In this document: positions 27,080-35,026 of the stretch, piece by piece
Numbering within the stretch: position 1 is the first letter of the stretch
How the letters are laid out: the number at the start of each line of letters is the position of its first letter
DNA from: Streptomyces eurythermus
GTDB taxonomy: Bacteria > Actinomycetota > Actinomycetes > Streptomycetales > Streptomycetaceae
Direction: 5' to 3'
DNA: 64,000 bases
Assembly (NCBI RefSeq): GCF_014649115.1
Contig: NZ_BMSK01000002.1
Coordinates: 297,748-361,747 of the forward strand
Notes under the pieces: model-generated
Database searches by the model: none
Told to the model about the DNA's origin: nothing
What the model saw: only the letters and a program-made list of their open reading frames with translations
Program-made: the position numbers and the translations under genes

Positions 27080-27657
27080 AGCCCGCTTGGCCTTCCCTGT
27101 CCGAGTCCTGCGGGCGGCGGACGGGCCCGAACCGTGCTTCGGTCTCCTCCAGGAGCCGGTCGGCAAGGGAAGGGGGGGCAGCCGCCCGCCGCCCGGCGTG
27201 ACGGGACGTCGACCCCAAGCTTGCCGCTCGCACGGGGGACGACTTCCGGACGGAGCGCAACGGCCGGCTCGTCGAGGGCCGTTCCCGCAGGTGCGGGGAC
27301 AACGCCTGGGGGAGCATGCCGACCATGTGAGCAAGGTTACCGGCCACGTTGTAAGCGACAGCCGGGTACTGCCAGCCGTAGCCGGGCGACTGAAGGGCGG
27401 CGTGGTTCAGGGGACGCACTGCGGTGACGCGCTCTCGTCACTCACCTGGGCGGGCGTCTTGCCGAACATGGGTTTCCTCCGGAAGGGTTATTCGGTAGCC
27501 GTGCCGGTCACTACAGGGCAGGGACGCTGAAGGGCCGATCCGTGGGAGGCCTGCTGGGGCGCCTGACAGGGGCTGGGGCGTGTTGCCGGCTTGAGCGTCT
27601 GTGCGCCCCGCTACGCCCACTGCCAGGCCGGCGACGGCCTGGCGCACGGTCGACGGT
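27080..27657. other. Decayed stretch without assignable gene
   Basis: A minus-strand frame around 27300-27420 reads SPGYGWQYPAVAYNVAGN and LAHMVGMLPQAL, which looks protein-like, but it has no identifiable family and leads into the IS701 relic. Nothing else stands out. Confidence 0.3.
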
Positions 27658-27873
27658 ATGGGTGCTACCGGGGACGTGTGTGCGGGACGCGGGGATGGGA
27701 CGGACTGCCCGAACGGGGAGGACGAGGTCCTGGTCGACGGGGTCCGGTGCGAGGAGTGCCGACACTACTGGGAACTCGACGCCACGGCGCCGGAACGCCG
27801 GCTCGTGACGGATGACGGGCCGACCCGGCCGACGGGGGACCCGCGGGAGGCCGGGCCGGGAACCGCGGCGTAG
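27658..27873 (+). CDS. Possible small zinc-binding protein
   Basis: 71 residues from an ATG at 27658. Four cysteines are spaced in pairs (VCAGRGDGTDC and RCEECRHYW) like a zinc ribbon or knuckle, followed by an acidic/proline-rich tail. No strong ribosome binding site and no recognised family. It lies in a stretch of relics, so it may be part of a decayed plasmid or phage gene. Function unknown. Confidence 0.3.
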   Translation: MGATGDVCAGRGDGTDCPNGEDEVLVDGVRCEECRHYWELDATAPERRLVTDDGPTRPTGDPREAGPGTAA

Positions 27874-28017
27874 GAGGTCCTGGGAGTCGGCCGCGCAGTC
27901 GTGCAGGTCAGGCGTCGGTGTACATCTCGCCGCTGGGGATGTCCTGGGGCATCTGGGCGATGACGTCGCGGCGGCTGGTGGTCCCCTTGGCGCGACGTTG
28001 CCGAGGTCCGGGGCGAG

Positions 28018-28389
28018 TTGGTGGAGTGGCTGGACGCCGCGGGCCTGGACGACGGGGGGACGGACCGAAGGCGCTGTTCGCTGCTGGCCACCGCGGTGTA
28101 CATGACCACCCTGGCGGTGGACGACGGGCCGGAGATGCTGGCCGCCACCAGGCTGCTGGCGCGAGCGGAGCGGGACACCGCGAAGGAGAAGCTTCGGACC
28201 CTGCCGAAGGCCGAGAGGGCCGGCGCGAAGCTCGCGGTGGCGCTGCAGGTCGTCTTTGACACCACGACCGAGCAGGTCGACACGACCACGGGGGAGGTCA
28301 CCGAGCCGAAGGTGGTGATTGGCGGCAGAGTGTCCCGCCCGGGCCGTAGCGCACACGCAGCACCGTACGCTGGTCCCGCTCCGGACTGA
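28018..28389 (+). CDS. Hypothetical protein, possible fragment
   Basis: Up to 123 residues, displayed from a GTG at 28018. It is rich in alanine and charged residues with helical segments (GPEMLAATRLLARAERDTAK, ERAGAKLAVALQVVF). Codon use looks normal for the genome, which argues for real or recently real coding sequence. The frame is already protein-like upstream of the displayed start and its last 20 residues look like read-through, so both ends are uncertain. No family recognised. Confidence 0.35.
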   Translation: MVEWLDAAGLDDGGTDRRRCSLLATAVYMTTLAVDDGPEMLAATRLLARAERDTAKEKLRTLPKAERAGAKLAVALQVVFDTTTEQVDTTTGEVTEPKVVIGGRVSRPGRSAHAAPYAGPAPD

Positions 28390-28815
28390 CCACCGCGGAC
28401 CTTCCGAGCGCAACCAGCGCCACCATGCAGATGCGGACCGCAGCGTGCTCCGGCGGACAGAGCAGAGCGAGAGTGCCTCCGGGCACCGGGTCCCCGGCGA
28501 AGTTCGCCCCGTCGACGAGGTCCTGGACGCCCTCCAGAACCTGCTGAGGTGCTGGGCCGGCACCTGCACCACCTGCGGCCGCCCCCTCACCACCAGCACG
28601 ACCAGACCCAGAATCCGACGAAGCACTGCGAGGGACAGCCGCCCGGGAGGCGATGGGCGGCGCGGCGCCGGGACGTCCGGACGACATCGGGGGAAGTGAC
28701 GCGGCCACGGCCGGCCGTCGCGACCCGGAGCGTCACCGGCATCGGGCGAGGGGGCACCGCCCGGCCCGGCCGCCGGGCAGGGCCGTCGGCGTGGGGCGGC
28801 CCTTTCGCGCGGGGT
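28390..28815. other. Gene-poor stretch
   Basis: A minus-strand frame reads VQDLVDGANFAGDPVPGGT and LALLCPPEHAAVRICMVALV, which could be coding, but its N-terminal part is low-complexity and no start site or family is evident. No hairpin or RNA gene seen. Confidence 0.25.
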
Positions 28816-29200
28816 TCATGCGGCCAGGGTTTCCATCGCCCGGTCCAGGAGTGCGGAGACAGGGGTGGCCCCGTCGCAGGCCAGCCACGCGGCACCGGCC
28901 GCGTCCAGGCATGCGAGCGCGGCACCGACGAGTGCGTGGGCCCGGGGGTCCTGTGCGTCGGCCGGGTCAACGCCCAGCCGCCGGGAGACTTCGGGAACCA
29001 GCAAGGTCTGCCAGTGCAGCTGCTTCTCCCAGTGCCGGGCCCTCAGGGACGGAGTCTCGCAGAGCATGCGGAGCAGCCTCAGGGTCCGCTCCGGCGACTC
29101 CTCCTCGTCCCGGATGATCACGTCGAAGGCACGTCGCAGTGCCGTCCAGGGCGGCTCGCCCTCCGGCCGGGCGGCGAGCGCCTCCGCGAGCGCGTGACCT
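28816..29200 (-). pseudogene. C-terminal part of a TetR-family regulator
   Basis: The frame reads EGEPPWTALRRAFDVIIRD, ERTLRLLRMLCETPSLRARH and QTLLVPEVSRRLGVDPADA, ending LLDRAMETLAA. This is the ligand-binding half of an actinobacterial TetR protein. The DNA-binding helix-turn-helix should lie to the right, but there the divergent SDR gene starts, so the N-terminus has been lost. An internal ATG at 29121 exists but would give only a partial domain. Confidence 0.6.
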
Positions 29201-29228
29201 ACTCCGTTCCACTTTGCTGAGGACCCCC

Positions 29229-30040
29229 ATGGCCAAGATCTGGTTCATCACCGGCTCGTCCCGCGGTTTCGGCCGCCAGTTCACCGAGGCGGCCCTCTCC
29301 CGGGGCGACAAGGTCGCTGCCGCCGCCCGTGACACCGCCGCGCTCGCGGACCTCGCCACCGCCTACGGAGACGCCGTGCTGCCGATGGTTCTGGACGTGA
29401 CGGACAGGGATGCCGTCTTCGCAGCCGTCGAGAGCGCCCACACGCACTTCGGCTGCCTCGATGTCGTCGTCAACAACGCCGGGTACGCCTTGTTCGGCGC
29501 GGTCGAAGAACTGGACGAGGAGCAGATCAGACCAACTTCTTCGGCGCCCTGTGGGTGACGCAGGCCGTCCTGCCGTTCCTGCGCGCGCAGGGCAACGGCC
29601 ACATCATCCAGATCTCCTCCTTCGGCGGAGTCACCTTCTGGCCCAACATGGGCGGCTACCACGCCTCGAAGTGGGCCCTGGAGGGGCTCACCGACACCCT
29701 GGCCCAGGAAGTCGCCGGGTTCGGCGTCAAGGTCACTCTCGTCGAGCCCAACAACTTCGCCACCGACGCGGCGGGCTCCTCCGGCGTCCACGCCCAGCCC
29801 ATACCCGCCTACGACGGCGTGCGTGCCGCGGTGACCGCCGCTTTCAGCGGCGCCCCGGCCGGCGACCCCGCCTCGGCCGGCCCGGCACTGCTGAAGATCG
29901 CCGACGCCGAGAACCCGCCGCAGCGGGTCTTCTTCGGCGCCTCCTCCCTCCCGGCCATCGCCCAGGTCTACGCCGAGCGGCTCAAGACGTGGGACGACTG
30001 GGCCGACGTGTCCGCGCTGGCCGAGGGCGCGCAGCGCTGA
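29229..30040 (+). pseudogene. Short-chain dehydrogenase with frameshift
   Basis: From ATG 29229: MAKIWFITGSSRGFGRQFTE (NAD(P)-binding TGxxxGxG), LDVVVNNAGYALFGAVEEL, then the frame is lost around 29528 where a stretch normally linking EEQIR to TNFFGAL is shortened. The rest continues in the next frame as FFGALWVTQAVLPFLRAQG, the catalytic YHASKWALEGL and VEPNNFATD. Joined, it would be a normal SDR of about 275 residues. Either a small deletion inactivated it or there is a sequencing error. It is divergent from a truncated TetR gene, its likely former regulator. Confidence 0.75.
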
Positions 30041-30325
30041 CGAGAGGGCCGTAGGTGGGCCATGAATCCTCGGGCCGCCAGCCAGGAAGGCGTCCGGAGC
30101 CGACCGGCCCCCAGCTGACTTGCCTGCCCGAGGCGCGCTCGGAGTCGGCCCCGGCCCCGCGCGGGTGACCCGGCTCGTAGGCCGGACCGCCGACGTCGGC
30201 TGACCTACTCCTTGCGGCTGGGGCCTGGGACACACCAGCCGGTGTGTCCGAGGCCAGTTGATCACTGTGACGCGACGACCGCCGGAATGGGCCTCTCGGC
30301 GGTGGGAGGTGTCACGCGGGTAGCG
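30041..30325. other. Intergenic stretch
   Basis: Between the broken SDR and the convergent small secreted protein. No gene, strong hairpin or RNA recognised. Confidence 0.3.
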
Positions 30326-30679
30326 TCACCCCCAACAACCCGACGCGGTATAGCCCGCGTAGTTGTCGTTGTAGACGTAGAACCAACCGTTGCCGTTCGT
30401 TGTCCCACAAGCGGTATACCGGCCGCCCAGGATGACGCTGGTTGAACCACAGGCCCACGTCTGCCCCTTCAGGGCGGTGGTCACCAGAGCGGCACTGGTA
30501 CTGGTACTGGTGCGGATGGCCACGTTTTCCACTGCTGTCGCCTTGCCGTCGTTACAGGCCGTGTTGGTCCTGAGCTCGGTCGAGCCATCCACCGCACCGG
30601 CAACTCCCGGAAGGGCAAGGCCGACGACGGCGGCAACCGCCAGCGTGACAGTCAGCCTCGATAGCATGATCTTTCCCAT
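30326..30679 (-). CDS. Small secreted protein, SH3-like
   Basis: 117 residues. A signal peptide is clear: MGKIMLSRLTVTLAVAAVVG then LALPGVAGAVDG, with cleavage likely after GVAGA. The mature part (about 87 residues) has four cysteines and an SH3-like pattern (VENVAIRTSTSTSAALV, LKGQTWACG, GNGWFYVYND), as in small Streptomyces secreted proteins related to bacterial SH3 domains that bind peptidoglycan. The ATG at 30677-30679 has GGGGG 4 bases before it. Codon use is less GC-biased than neighbours (for example TAC/AAC mixed with TAT), which may reflect transfer. Confidence 0.7.
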   Translation of the reverse strand: MGKIMLSRLTVTLAVAAVVGLALPGVAGAVDGSTELRTNTACNDGKATAVENVAIRTSTSTSAALVTTALKGQTWACGSTSVILGGRYTACGTTNGNGWFYVYNDNYAGYTASGCWG

Positions 30680-30881
30680 TGATCCCCCTTTGATCGGCAT
30701 TTGTGCAGTGAGCACCGACAAGTAGCGCCCGAGTTCCGCACCTCGTCAAGCGCCCTGTATGAGGTTGACCTGTTTTCAACGTGAGCTCGTGGTTGAGGAA
30801 CTGGAGACTCGTCGGCCGGGCGCAGCCGCCAGGAGCTGGACGCTGCTGCCACATCCGGTCGTAGGCCCGGCTGCACGGCGG

Positions 30882-31055
30882 TCAGTTGCTGCCGGTCGCC
30901 CACTGCTCCATGGGGCTCGCGTCGTTTTTCAGCAGGGTGTCGCGGCGGTACTGCGTGGTGTCCCGCTTGACGTCCATGGCCTATGCCAGCGCGCCGTACG
31001 AGCCGCTTCCTGCGGCGTGCTGAGGGACGGCGGCGTTCTGGATTCCCTCCAGCCG
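30882..31055 (-). pseudogene. C-terminal fragment of an unidentified protein
   Basis: The minus frame reads DPLDRLEGIQNAAVPQHAAG, SGSYGALA, an in-frame TAG, then AMDVKRDTTQYRRDTLLKND and ASPMEQWATGSN to a stop. The residue pattern and codon use look like genuine coding sequence interrupted by a nonsense codon. Family not recognised. Confidence 0.4.
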
Positions 31056-31059
31056 ATCC

Positions 31060-31239
31060 AGCGGGTCGGTGGACGTTGCGAGCGCCCTGCAGGAGTCGGC
31101 GTCCGAGGCGAAGGTCTCCCGCGGCGACGCCGGTCCGGTCGAGCTGCCGCAGCCGAAGAAGAAGGCGGCCGCGAAGAAGCGGCCGGCCAAGCAGACCGGG
31201 GCGAAGAACACGGCGGGCCGCCGACCGCGCAGCGCCTGA
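31060..31239 (+). pseudogene. C-terminal tail of a Ku-like DNA end-binding protein
   Basis: The plus strand reads SVDVASALQESASEAKVSRG then VELPQPKKKAAAKKRPAKQT and ends in a basic tail. This resembles the last conserved helix and the lysine/alanine-rich extension of actinobacterial Ku proteins (…LMAALQESVAAAK.SRGE…KKKAAAKK). The core ring domain is missing. A Ku relic fits the chromosome-arm or plasmid setting. Identification rests on a short segment. Confidence 0.4.
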
Positions 31240-31282
31240 GCCCGGCGATGCGGTCCACGACATCGTCCTCACAGTGCCTGGC

Positions 31283-31445
31283 TCACGGCTGGGCGAGGAT
31301 GTCGTGTCCTCCGATGCGCCGCCAGACGATGTGCTGCACGCCGTGCGCCTTCTCCGGCCCGTAGCACCAGGTGGCCGCCTGCCGCCGCTCCACGTCAGCT
31401 CCGCGGACACGATGCCGGCCCACATCGTTGCGGCCGACTGCCTCG
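31283..31445 (-). pseudogene. C-terminal fragment of conserved hypothetical protein
   Basis: The minus frame reads RRQAATWCYGPEKAHGVQHI then VWRRIGGHDILAQP and a stop. The W-, Y- and H-rich ending with ordered codon use looks like the tail of a conserved actinobacterial protein. No start in range and no function known. Confidence 0.35.
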
Positions 31446-31782
31446 ACACCCTCCTGTTCATGGAGGAGGTGTCTGCCCGGCTCGGGTGAGAAGGCGGAGC
31501 TGGACAGCCGGCGGGGGCGGCTGAAGGCCGCTGGACGGCGTCGCCTTGCCGCCGGGAGGTCGTGCGCCGGCCCCGGCCCCGGCAGAACCGGATCGGCAGC
31601 GCTGCCGCGCGCCGCGATCCCGTGCCCTGTCCCGGGTACGGCACTCGAGCGCCTGGCTGTGGTGACGATGCCGGGCAGACGTCCTGCGGGTCCGTCGTGG
31701 CTGAGGACCAGGGCGCGGCCGACCGGGATGTTCAGCTCATAGCCTGGTCAGGGTCTCACTGGACGGGGTGTTCGCATCCCGG
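31446..31782. other. Intergenic stretch with one copy of a direct repeat
   Basis: No gene recognised. Positions 31607-31644 carry the left copy of an imperfect 38-base direct repeat whose partner is at 33130-33168, so the pair brackets the marR-padC module. Confidence 0.35.
31607..31644 (+). repeat. Direct repeat, left copy
   Basis: GCGCGCCGCGATCCCGTGCC and the following CTGTCCCGGGTACGGCAC recur at 33130-33168 with one inserted base and one substitution. The copies are about 1.5 kb apart in the same orientation and flank the marR-padC pair. Confidence 0.6.
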
Positions 31783-32316
31783 TCAGGGGCTGCTGGGGTC
31801 CGGGCGGGTGCCGTCGCCGGTCTCCAGTGCGGTGACCAGTCGGTCCAGGGCGGGTAGCGCCTGGTGCAGCGCCGCCCGGTCGGCGTCGGACAGCTCATCC
31901 ACGACGCGGGTGAGCGCCGCGGTGCTGGCCCGGTCGTAGCGCTCCAGCAGGTGAAGGGCCTCCTGTGACGCGGTGAGTACCACGGTCCGTTGATCGTGCT
32001 CGGGCCGGACCCGTTCCACCAGCCGAGCCGCCGACATCGCCCGCACCAGGTTGCTCACGGTGGACGGTGCTACCCGTACGCGTGCGGCCGCCGCACCGGG
32101 GCTGAGACCCTCGGGCGAGGCGGACAGGGCCCGCAGCAGTTCGATCTGCGCCTCCGGCAGGTCGGGCAACCCCTCGGCGTTGCGGGTGGCGCGCAGGACC
32201 GCGCGCCGCAGCGGTCCCAGAAGCCCGCCCAGTCCGGCCGCGACGCGTGCCGCCTCCGGCGCGCCCGGCACACCGCGGTCGCCTGTCTCGTCCGCCGCTC
32301 TGTCTGTGTTACGCAT
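31783..32316 (-). CDS. MarR-family transcriptional regulator
   Basis: 177 residues. The winged-helix core is visible: LLRALSASPEGLSPGAAAAR, VRVAPSTVSNLVRAMSAARL and the wing EHDQRTVVLT. It is divergent from the phenolic acid decarboxylase gene, the same arrangement as PadR/MarR-type repressors of padC in other bacteria, which are relieved by toxic hydroxycinnamates. The ATG at 32314-32316 was chosen because the preceding frame crosses the AT-rich promoter. Confidence 0.88.
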   Translation of the reverse strand: MRNTDRAADETGDRGVPGAPEAARVAAGLGGLLGPLRRAVLRATRNAEGLPDLPEAQIELLRALSASPEGLSPGAAAARVRVAPSTVSNLVRAMSAARLVERVRPEHDQRTVVLTASQEALHLLERYDRASTAALTRVVDELSDADRAALHQALPALDRLVTALETGDGTRPDPSSP

Positions 32317-32324
32317 GCCACCAT

Positions 32325-32385
32325 TGTGGACTGCGAAGATAAAGTTTTGTCGCAAACATATTTTGTGGCACAGTGGTGTGGAGGG
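32325..32385. promoter_or_regulatory. AT-rich divergent promoter/operator of marR-padC
   Basis: This segment is much richer in A/T than its surroundings (for example AAGATAAAGTTTTGTCGCAA and CATATTTTGTGG) and contains the small palindrome TTTG-TCG-CAAA. It lies between the divergent starts and most likely holds both promoters and the MarR binding site. Exact -35/-10 hexamers are not certain. Confidence 0.5.
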
Positions 32386-32453
32386 CGAGCGCACCGAACC
32401 GGCCGGACCCCACGCCGTCGGTGACCGCTCACAGCACAGCAAGGAGCACCACC

Positions 32454-32993
32454 ATGACCACCGTGCACGACACCCCGACGACCGTCGAGAACCCCGTCCC
32501 GCCGCAGGATCTGACCGGCATCGTCGGGCACCGGTTCATCTACACGTACGCCAACGGCTGGCAGTACGAGATGTACGTCAAGAACGCCACGACCATCGAC
32601 TACCGCATCCACTCCGGGATGGTCGGCGGCCGCTGGGTGAAGGACCAGGAGGTCGACCTGGTGCGGCTCGCCGACGACGTCTACAAGGTGTCCTGGAACG
32701 AACCGACCGGCACCTCGGTCGTCGTCAACGTGCTGCCCCGCCTGCGCGTCCTGCACGGCACCATCTTCTTCCCGCAGTGGATCGAGCAGGACGGCAGCAA
32801 GACGGTGCTCTACCAGAACGACCACCTGGAAGAGATGCGCGCCTACCGGGACGCCGGCCCCACCTACCCGATCTACGTCGTCCCGGAGTTCGCCCGCATC
32901 ACCCTGTTCGAGTACGTCGGCGAGAACGACGAGAGCGTCGTCGCGGTGGGACCCCAGGACCTGCCCCGGGGCTTCGCCGACCGCACCAACTGA
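32454..32993 (+). CDS. padC: Phenolic acid decarboxylase
   Basis: 179 residues, the normal size. PAD is a cofactor-free beta-barrel enzyme that decarboxylates p-coumaric, ferulic and caffeic acids to 4-vinylphenols. Conserved blocks: [36 protein letters not shown] (arginine near the carboxylate), [13 protein letters not shown] (catalytic glutamate) and [21 protein letters not shown] sits 8 bases before the ATG. It works in the cytoplasm as detoxification or the first step of hydroxycinnamate use, and is under the divergent MarR protein. Confidence 0.95.
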   Translation: MTTVHDTPTTVENPVPPQDLTGIVGHRFIYTYANGWQYEMYVKNATTIDYRIHSGMVGGRWVKDQEVDLVRLADDVYKVSWNEPTGTSVVVNVLPRLRVLHGTIFFPQWIEQDGSKTVLYQNDHLEEMRAYRDAGPTYPIYVVPEFARITLFEYVGENDESVVAVGPQDLPRGFADRTN

Positions 32994-32995
32994 AG

Positions 32996-33018
32996 GGCGG
33001 CGGCGTCACCCCGCCGCC
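32996..33018 (+). terminator. Hairpin after padC
   Basis: GGCGGCGG (32996-33003) pairs with CCGCCGCC (33011-33018) across a 7-base loop, starting 3 bases after the padC stop. Confidence 0.5.
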
Positions 33019-33129
33019 TCCCGCGGCGGGTGTCCCGCAGGGGCGCGGTGCCGGTCTCAGCCGGTGCGCGCCAGACCTCCCCGAGGACGAGACCGGCGCA
33101 GACCTCGGAGCGACGGATCGCGGTCGACA

Positions 33130-33168
33130 GCGCGCCGCGATGCCCGTGCCCTGTCCCGGGTGCGGCAC
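33130..33168 (+). repeat. Direct repeat, right copy
   Basis: Partner of 31607-31644, differing by an extra G and one substitution. It falls in non-coding or decayed sequence just after padC. Confidence 0.6.
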
Positions 33169-33214
33169 CCGGGTGCGGCGCTTTCCCGGTGGCCAGGCGG
33201 CCGGGCGTTGCACG

Positions 33215-33525
33215 ACCCGCGTACCCGCGCCGAGGTGCTGAGGACCGAGGCCGTCATAGCGCCCGGGCAAGGCACGAACTGCCGGCCGGGTGGTGGCCGC
33301 TGGTACTCGCCGTATGACGACCGCTACATCGCTGGACCCGGCATCCCGGACATCGACCGCATGGTCCCGCTCGCCGAGGCATGGACTTCGGCGCCTCCGC
33401 CTGGTCGCCGGTGGAGCGGGAGGCCTACGCCAACGACCCTGGGCGACGAGAGGGCGTTGATCGCGGTGTCGGCCGCGTCGAACCGGTCGAAGGCGACCGG
33501 ACCCCGGGGGGTGTGGGTGCCGTTG
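33215..33525 (+). pseudogene. Decayed HNH nuclease (DUF1524-type)
   Basis: The plus strand reads TRAEVLRTEAVIAP, GGGRWYSPYDDRYIAG and DIDRMVPLAEAW, then (after a frame change) DFGASAWSPVEREAYAND and later DERALIAVSAASNRSK. These are the ordered blocks of Streptomyces secreted HNH/DUF1524 proteins, whose catalytic motif is normally DIDHxVPL. Here the histidine has become arginine, the N-terminal secretion part is absent and at least one frameshift is present. It runs straight into a ketosynthase relic. Confidence 0.6.
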
Positions 33526-33529
33526 GTTC

Positions 33530-34234
33530 TGCGGCAGGGGGTTGTCCCACGCGCTGGGTCTGTGCGGGCCGAGTCCGGCCGTCGATCCGGGAGGTTCGGG
33601 CGGGCTGGTGGCGGCGCACCTGGCCGGTCGGCGTCGGCTGTCCGGGGAGTACGATCTCGCGCTCTCGGGCGCTGCCGATGTTCTGCTCGGCCCGTGGACG
33701 CCGCCGGCGTACGAGGGACGGGGGGTGCTGTTCTGTCCCCGGCCGGGCGGTGTCGCAGTTTCGACGCGGACGTGGACGGCTGCGTCCGGGCCGAGGGTTG
33801 TGTCGCGCTTGTCGTCAAACAGCTGGTGGACGCCGTCCGCGACGGCGGCCGGGTGTTGGCGGTGCTCGCCGGTACCGCTGTGAACCACGACGGCGCGGGC
33901 CCACGGTTCACGGTGCCGGATCGCTTTGCCCAGGAACTGGTCTGCCGTCAGGCGCTCGCCCGGGCGGGCCTCGGTCCGCTCGACATCGGCATGGTCGAGG
34001 CCCGCGGTCCGGGCGCCCGAGCCGGGGAGCGGATCGAGTGCGCCTGCCTCGACGCCGGGTACGGCCGGGCGCCCGGCCGGTGCGCGCCGGGGGGCCGTGA
34101 AGACCAAGATCGGACACACCGAGTCGGTAGCCGGTCTCGTCGGCCTGCTCAAGGCGGCACTCGCCGTCCGGCACGGCCAGGTCCCCGTCCCGGTCGACCG
34201 CGCGGCGAGGGGCCGACGGGTCAGTGCGCGGTGA
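33530..34234 (+). pseudogene. Decayed polyketide ketosynthase fragment
   Basis: Pieces in different plus-strand frames read GGLVAAHLAGRRRLSGEYDL, ALSGAADVLLGPWTPPAYEG, VDGCVRAEGCVALVVKQLVD, LAVLAGTAVNHDGAG and VKTKIGHTESVAGLVGLLKA. These match successive blocks of a type I PKS ketosynthase, including the GT.VNHDG and K.NIGH(T)E.A.G segments around the two catalytic histidines. The active-site cysteine block is not intact. Several frameshifts show it is dead. Confidence 0.65.
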
Positions 34235-34976
34235 GCCCGCCGTCGACGACGAACTCCGCCCCTGTGACGTACGAGGACTCGTCGCTGGCCAGGAAGAGCA
34301 TCACGGGGGCGATTTCCTCGGGGCGGCCGGCGCGCCGCATCGGGGTCCGCACGATGTCGGGCTGCCGGTCTCCCTCTTGGCGGAGGATCTCCCGGATCAT
34401 GGGGGTGGCGATGACTCCCGGGTGCACGGAGTTCACGCGCACGCCCTGAGCGGCGTACTCCACGGCGGCGGTCTTGGTCAGCAGGCGCACTGCTCCCTTG
34501 GACGCGTGGTACGCGGCGGCGCCCCCGCTGCCGATCAGCCCCAGGACGGACGAGGTGTTGATCACCGAGGCGTTGCCGCCGGCGCGCAGCAGCGGCATGG
34601 CGGTCTTCATGCCCAGCCAGGTGCCGGTCTGGTTGACCGCGATCACCCGGTGCCAGGTGTGCGGATCGGTTTCCTCGACGCCGGCCCAGTCCACGATTCC
34701 GGCGATGTTCACCAGTACATCCAGTCCTGCGAAGCGTCGCTCGACCTGGGCGATGGCCTCGCTCCACTGCTGCGGCGACGAAACGTCCAGGCCGATGCCC
34801 AGTGCTTCGACGCCGGCGCGTCCCAGCCGGGCCGTGAGGTCCGCCGCGGCGTCGGCACAGGCATCGGTGAGCACCAGATGTGCTCCTTGGCGGGCGAACA
34901 GTTCTGCGGTGGCCTGTCCGATGCCGCCTGTCGCGCCTGTGATCAGCGCTGTTTTTCCTGCCAGGCGTTTTGTCAT
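34221..34976 (-). CDS. SDR-family oxidoreductase
   Basis: 251 residues, classical short-chain dehydrogenase. ALITGATGGIGQATAEL binds NAD(P), LDVLVNIAGIVDW is the structural NAG-like strand, INTSSVLGLIGSGGAAAYHA then SKGA gives Ser-Tyr-Lys, and the end DESSYVTGAEFVVDGGLTAH is typical. The ATG at 34974-34976 was chosen because GAGGG lies 7 bases upstream; the ATG two codons earlier has none. It follows another SDR on the same strand after about 50 bases, so the two are probably co-transcribed. Substrate unknown. Confidence 0.9.
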   Translation of the reverse strand: MTKRLAGKTALITGATGGIGQATAELFARQGAHLVLTDACADAAADLTARLGRAGVEALGIGLDVSSPQQWSEAIAQVERRFAGLDVLVNIAGIVDWAGVEETDPHTWHRVIAVNQTGTWLGMKTAMPLLRAGGNASVINTSSVLGLIGSGGAAAYHASKGAVRLLTKTAAVEYAAQGVRVNSVHPGVIATPMIREILRQEGDRQPDIVRTPMRRAGRPEEIAPVMLFLASDESSYVTGAEFVVDGGLTAH

Positions 34977-35026
34977 GGTCATCCCTCGATTCCTCATGTG
35001 GTGTGTCGGGTGTGCCGTGTGCCGGT

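Noticed and set aside
27765..28301. Minus-strand serine-rich frame
   Set aside because: Serine/arginine/alanine-rich shadow of the plus-strand hypothetical at 28018; no motif or start signal.
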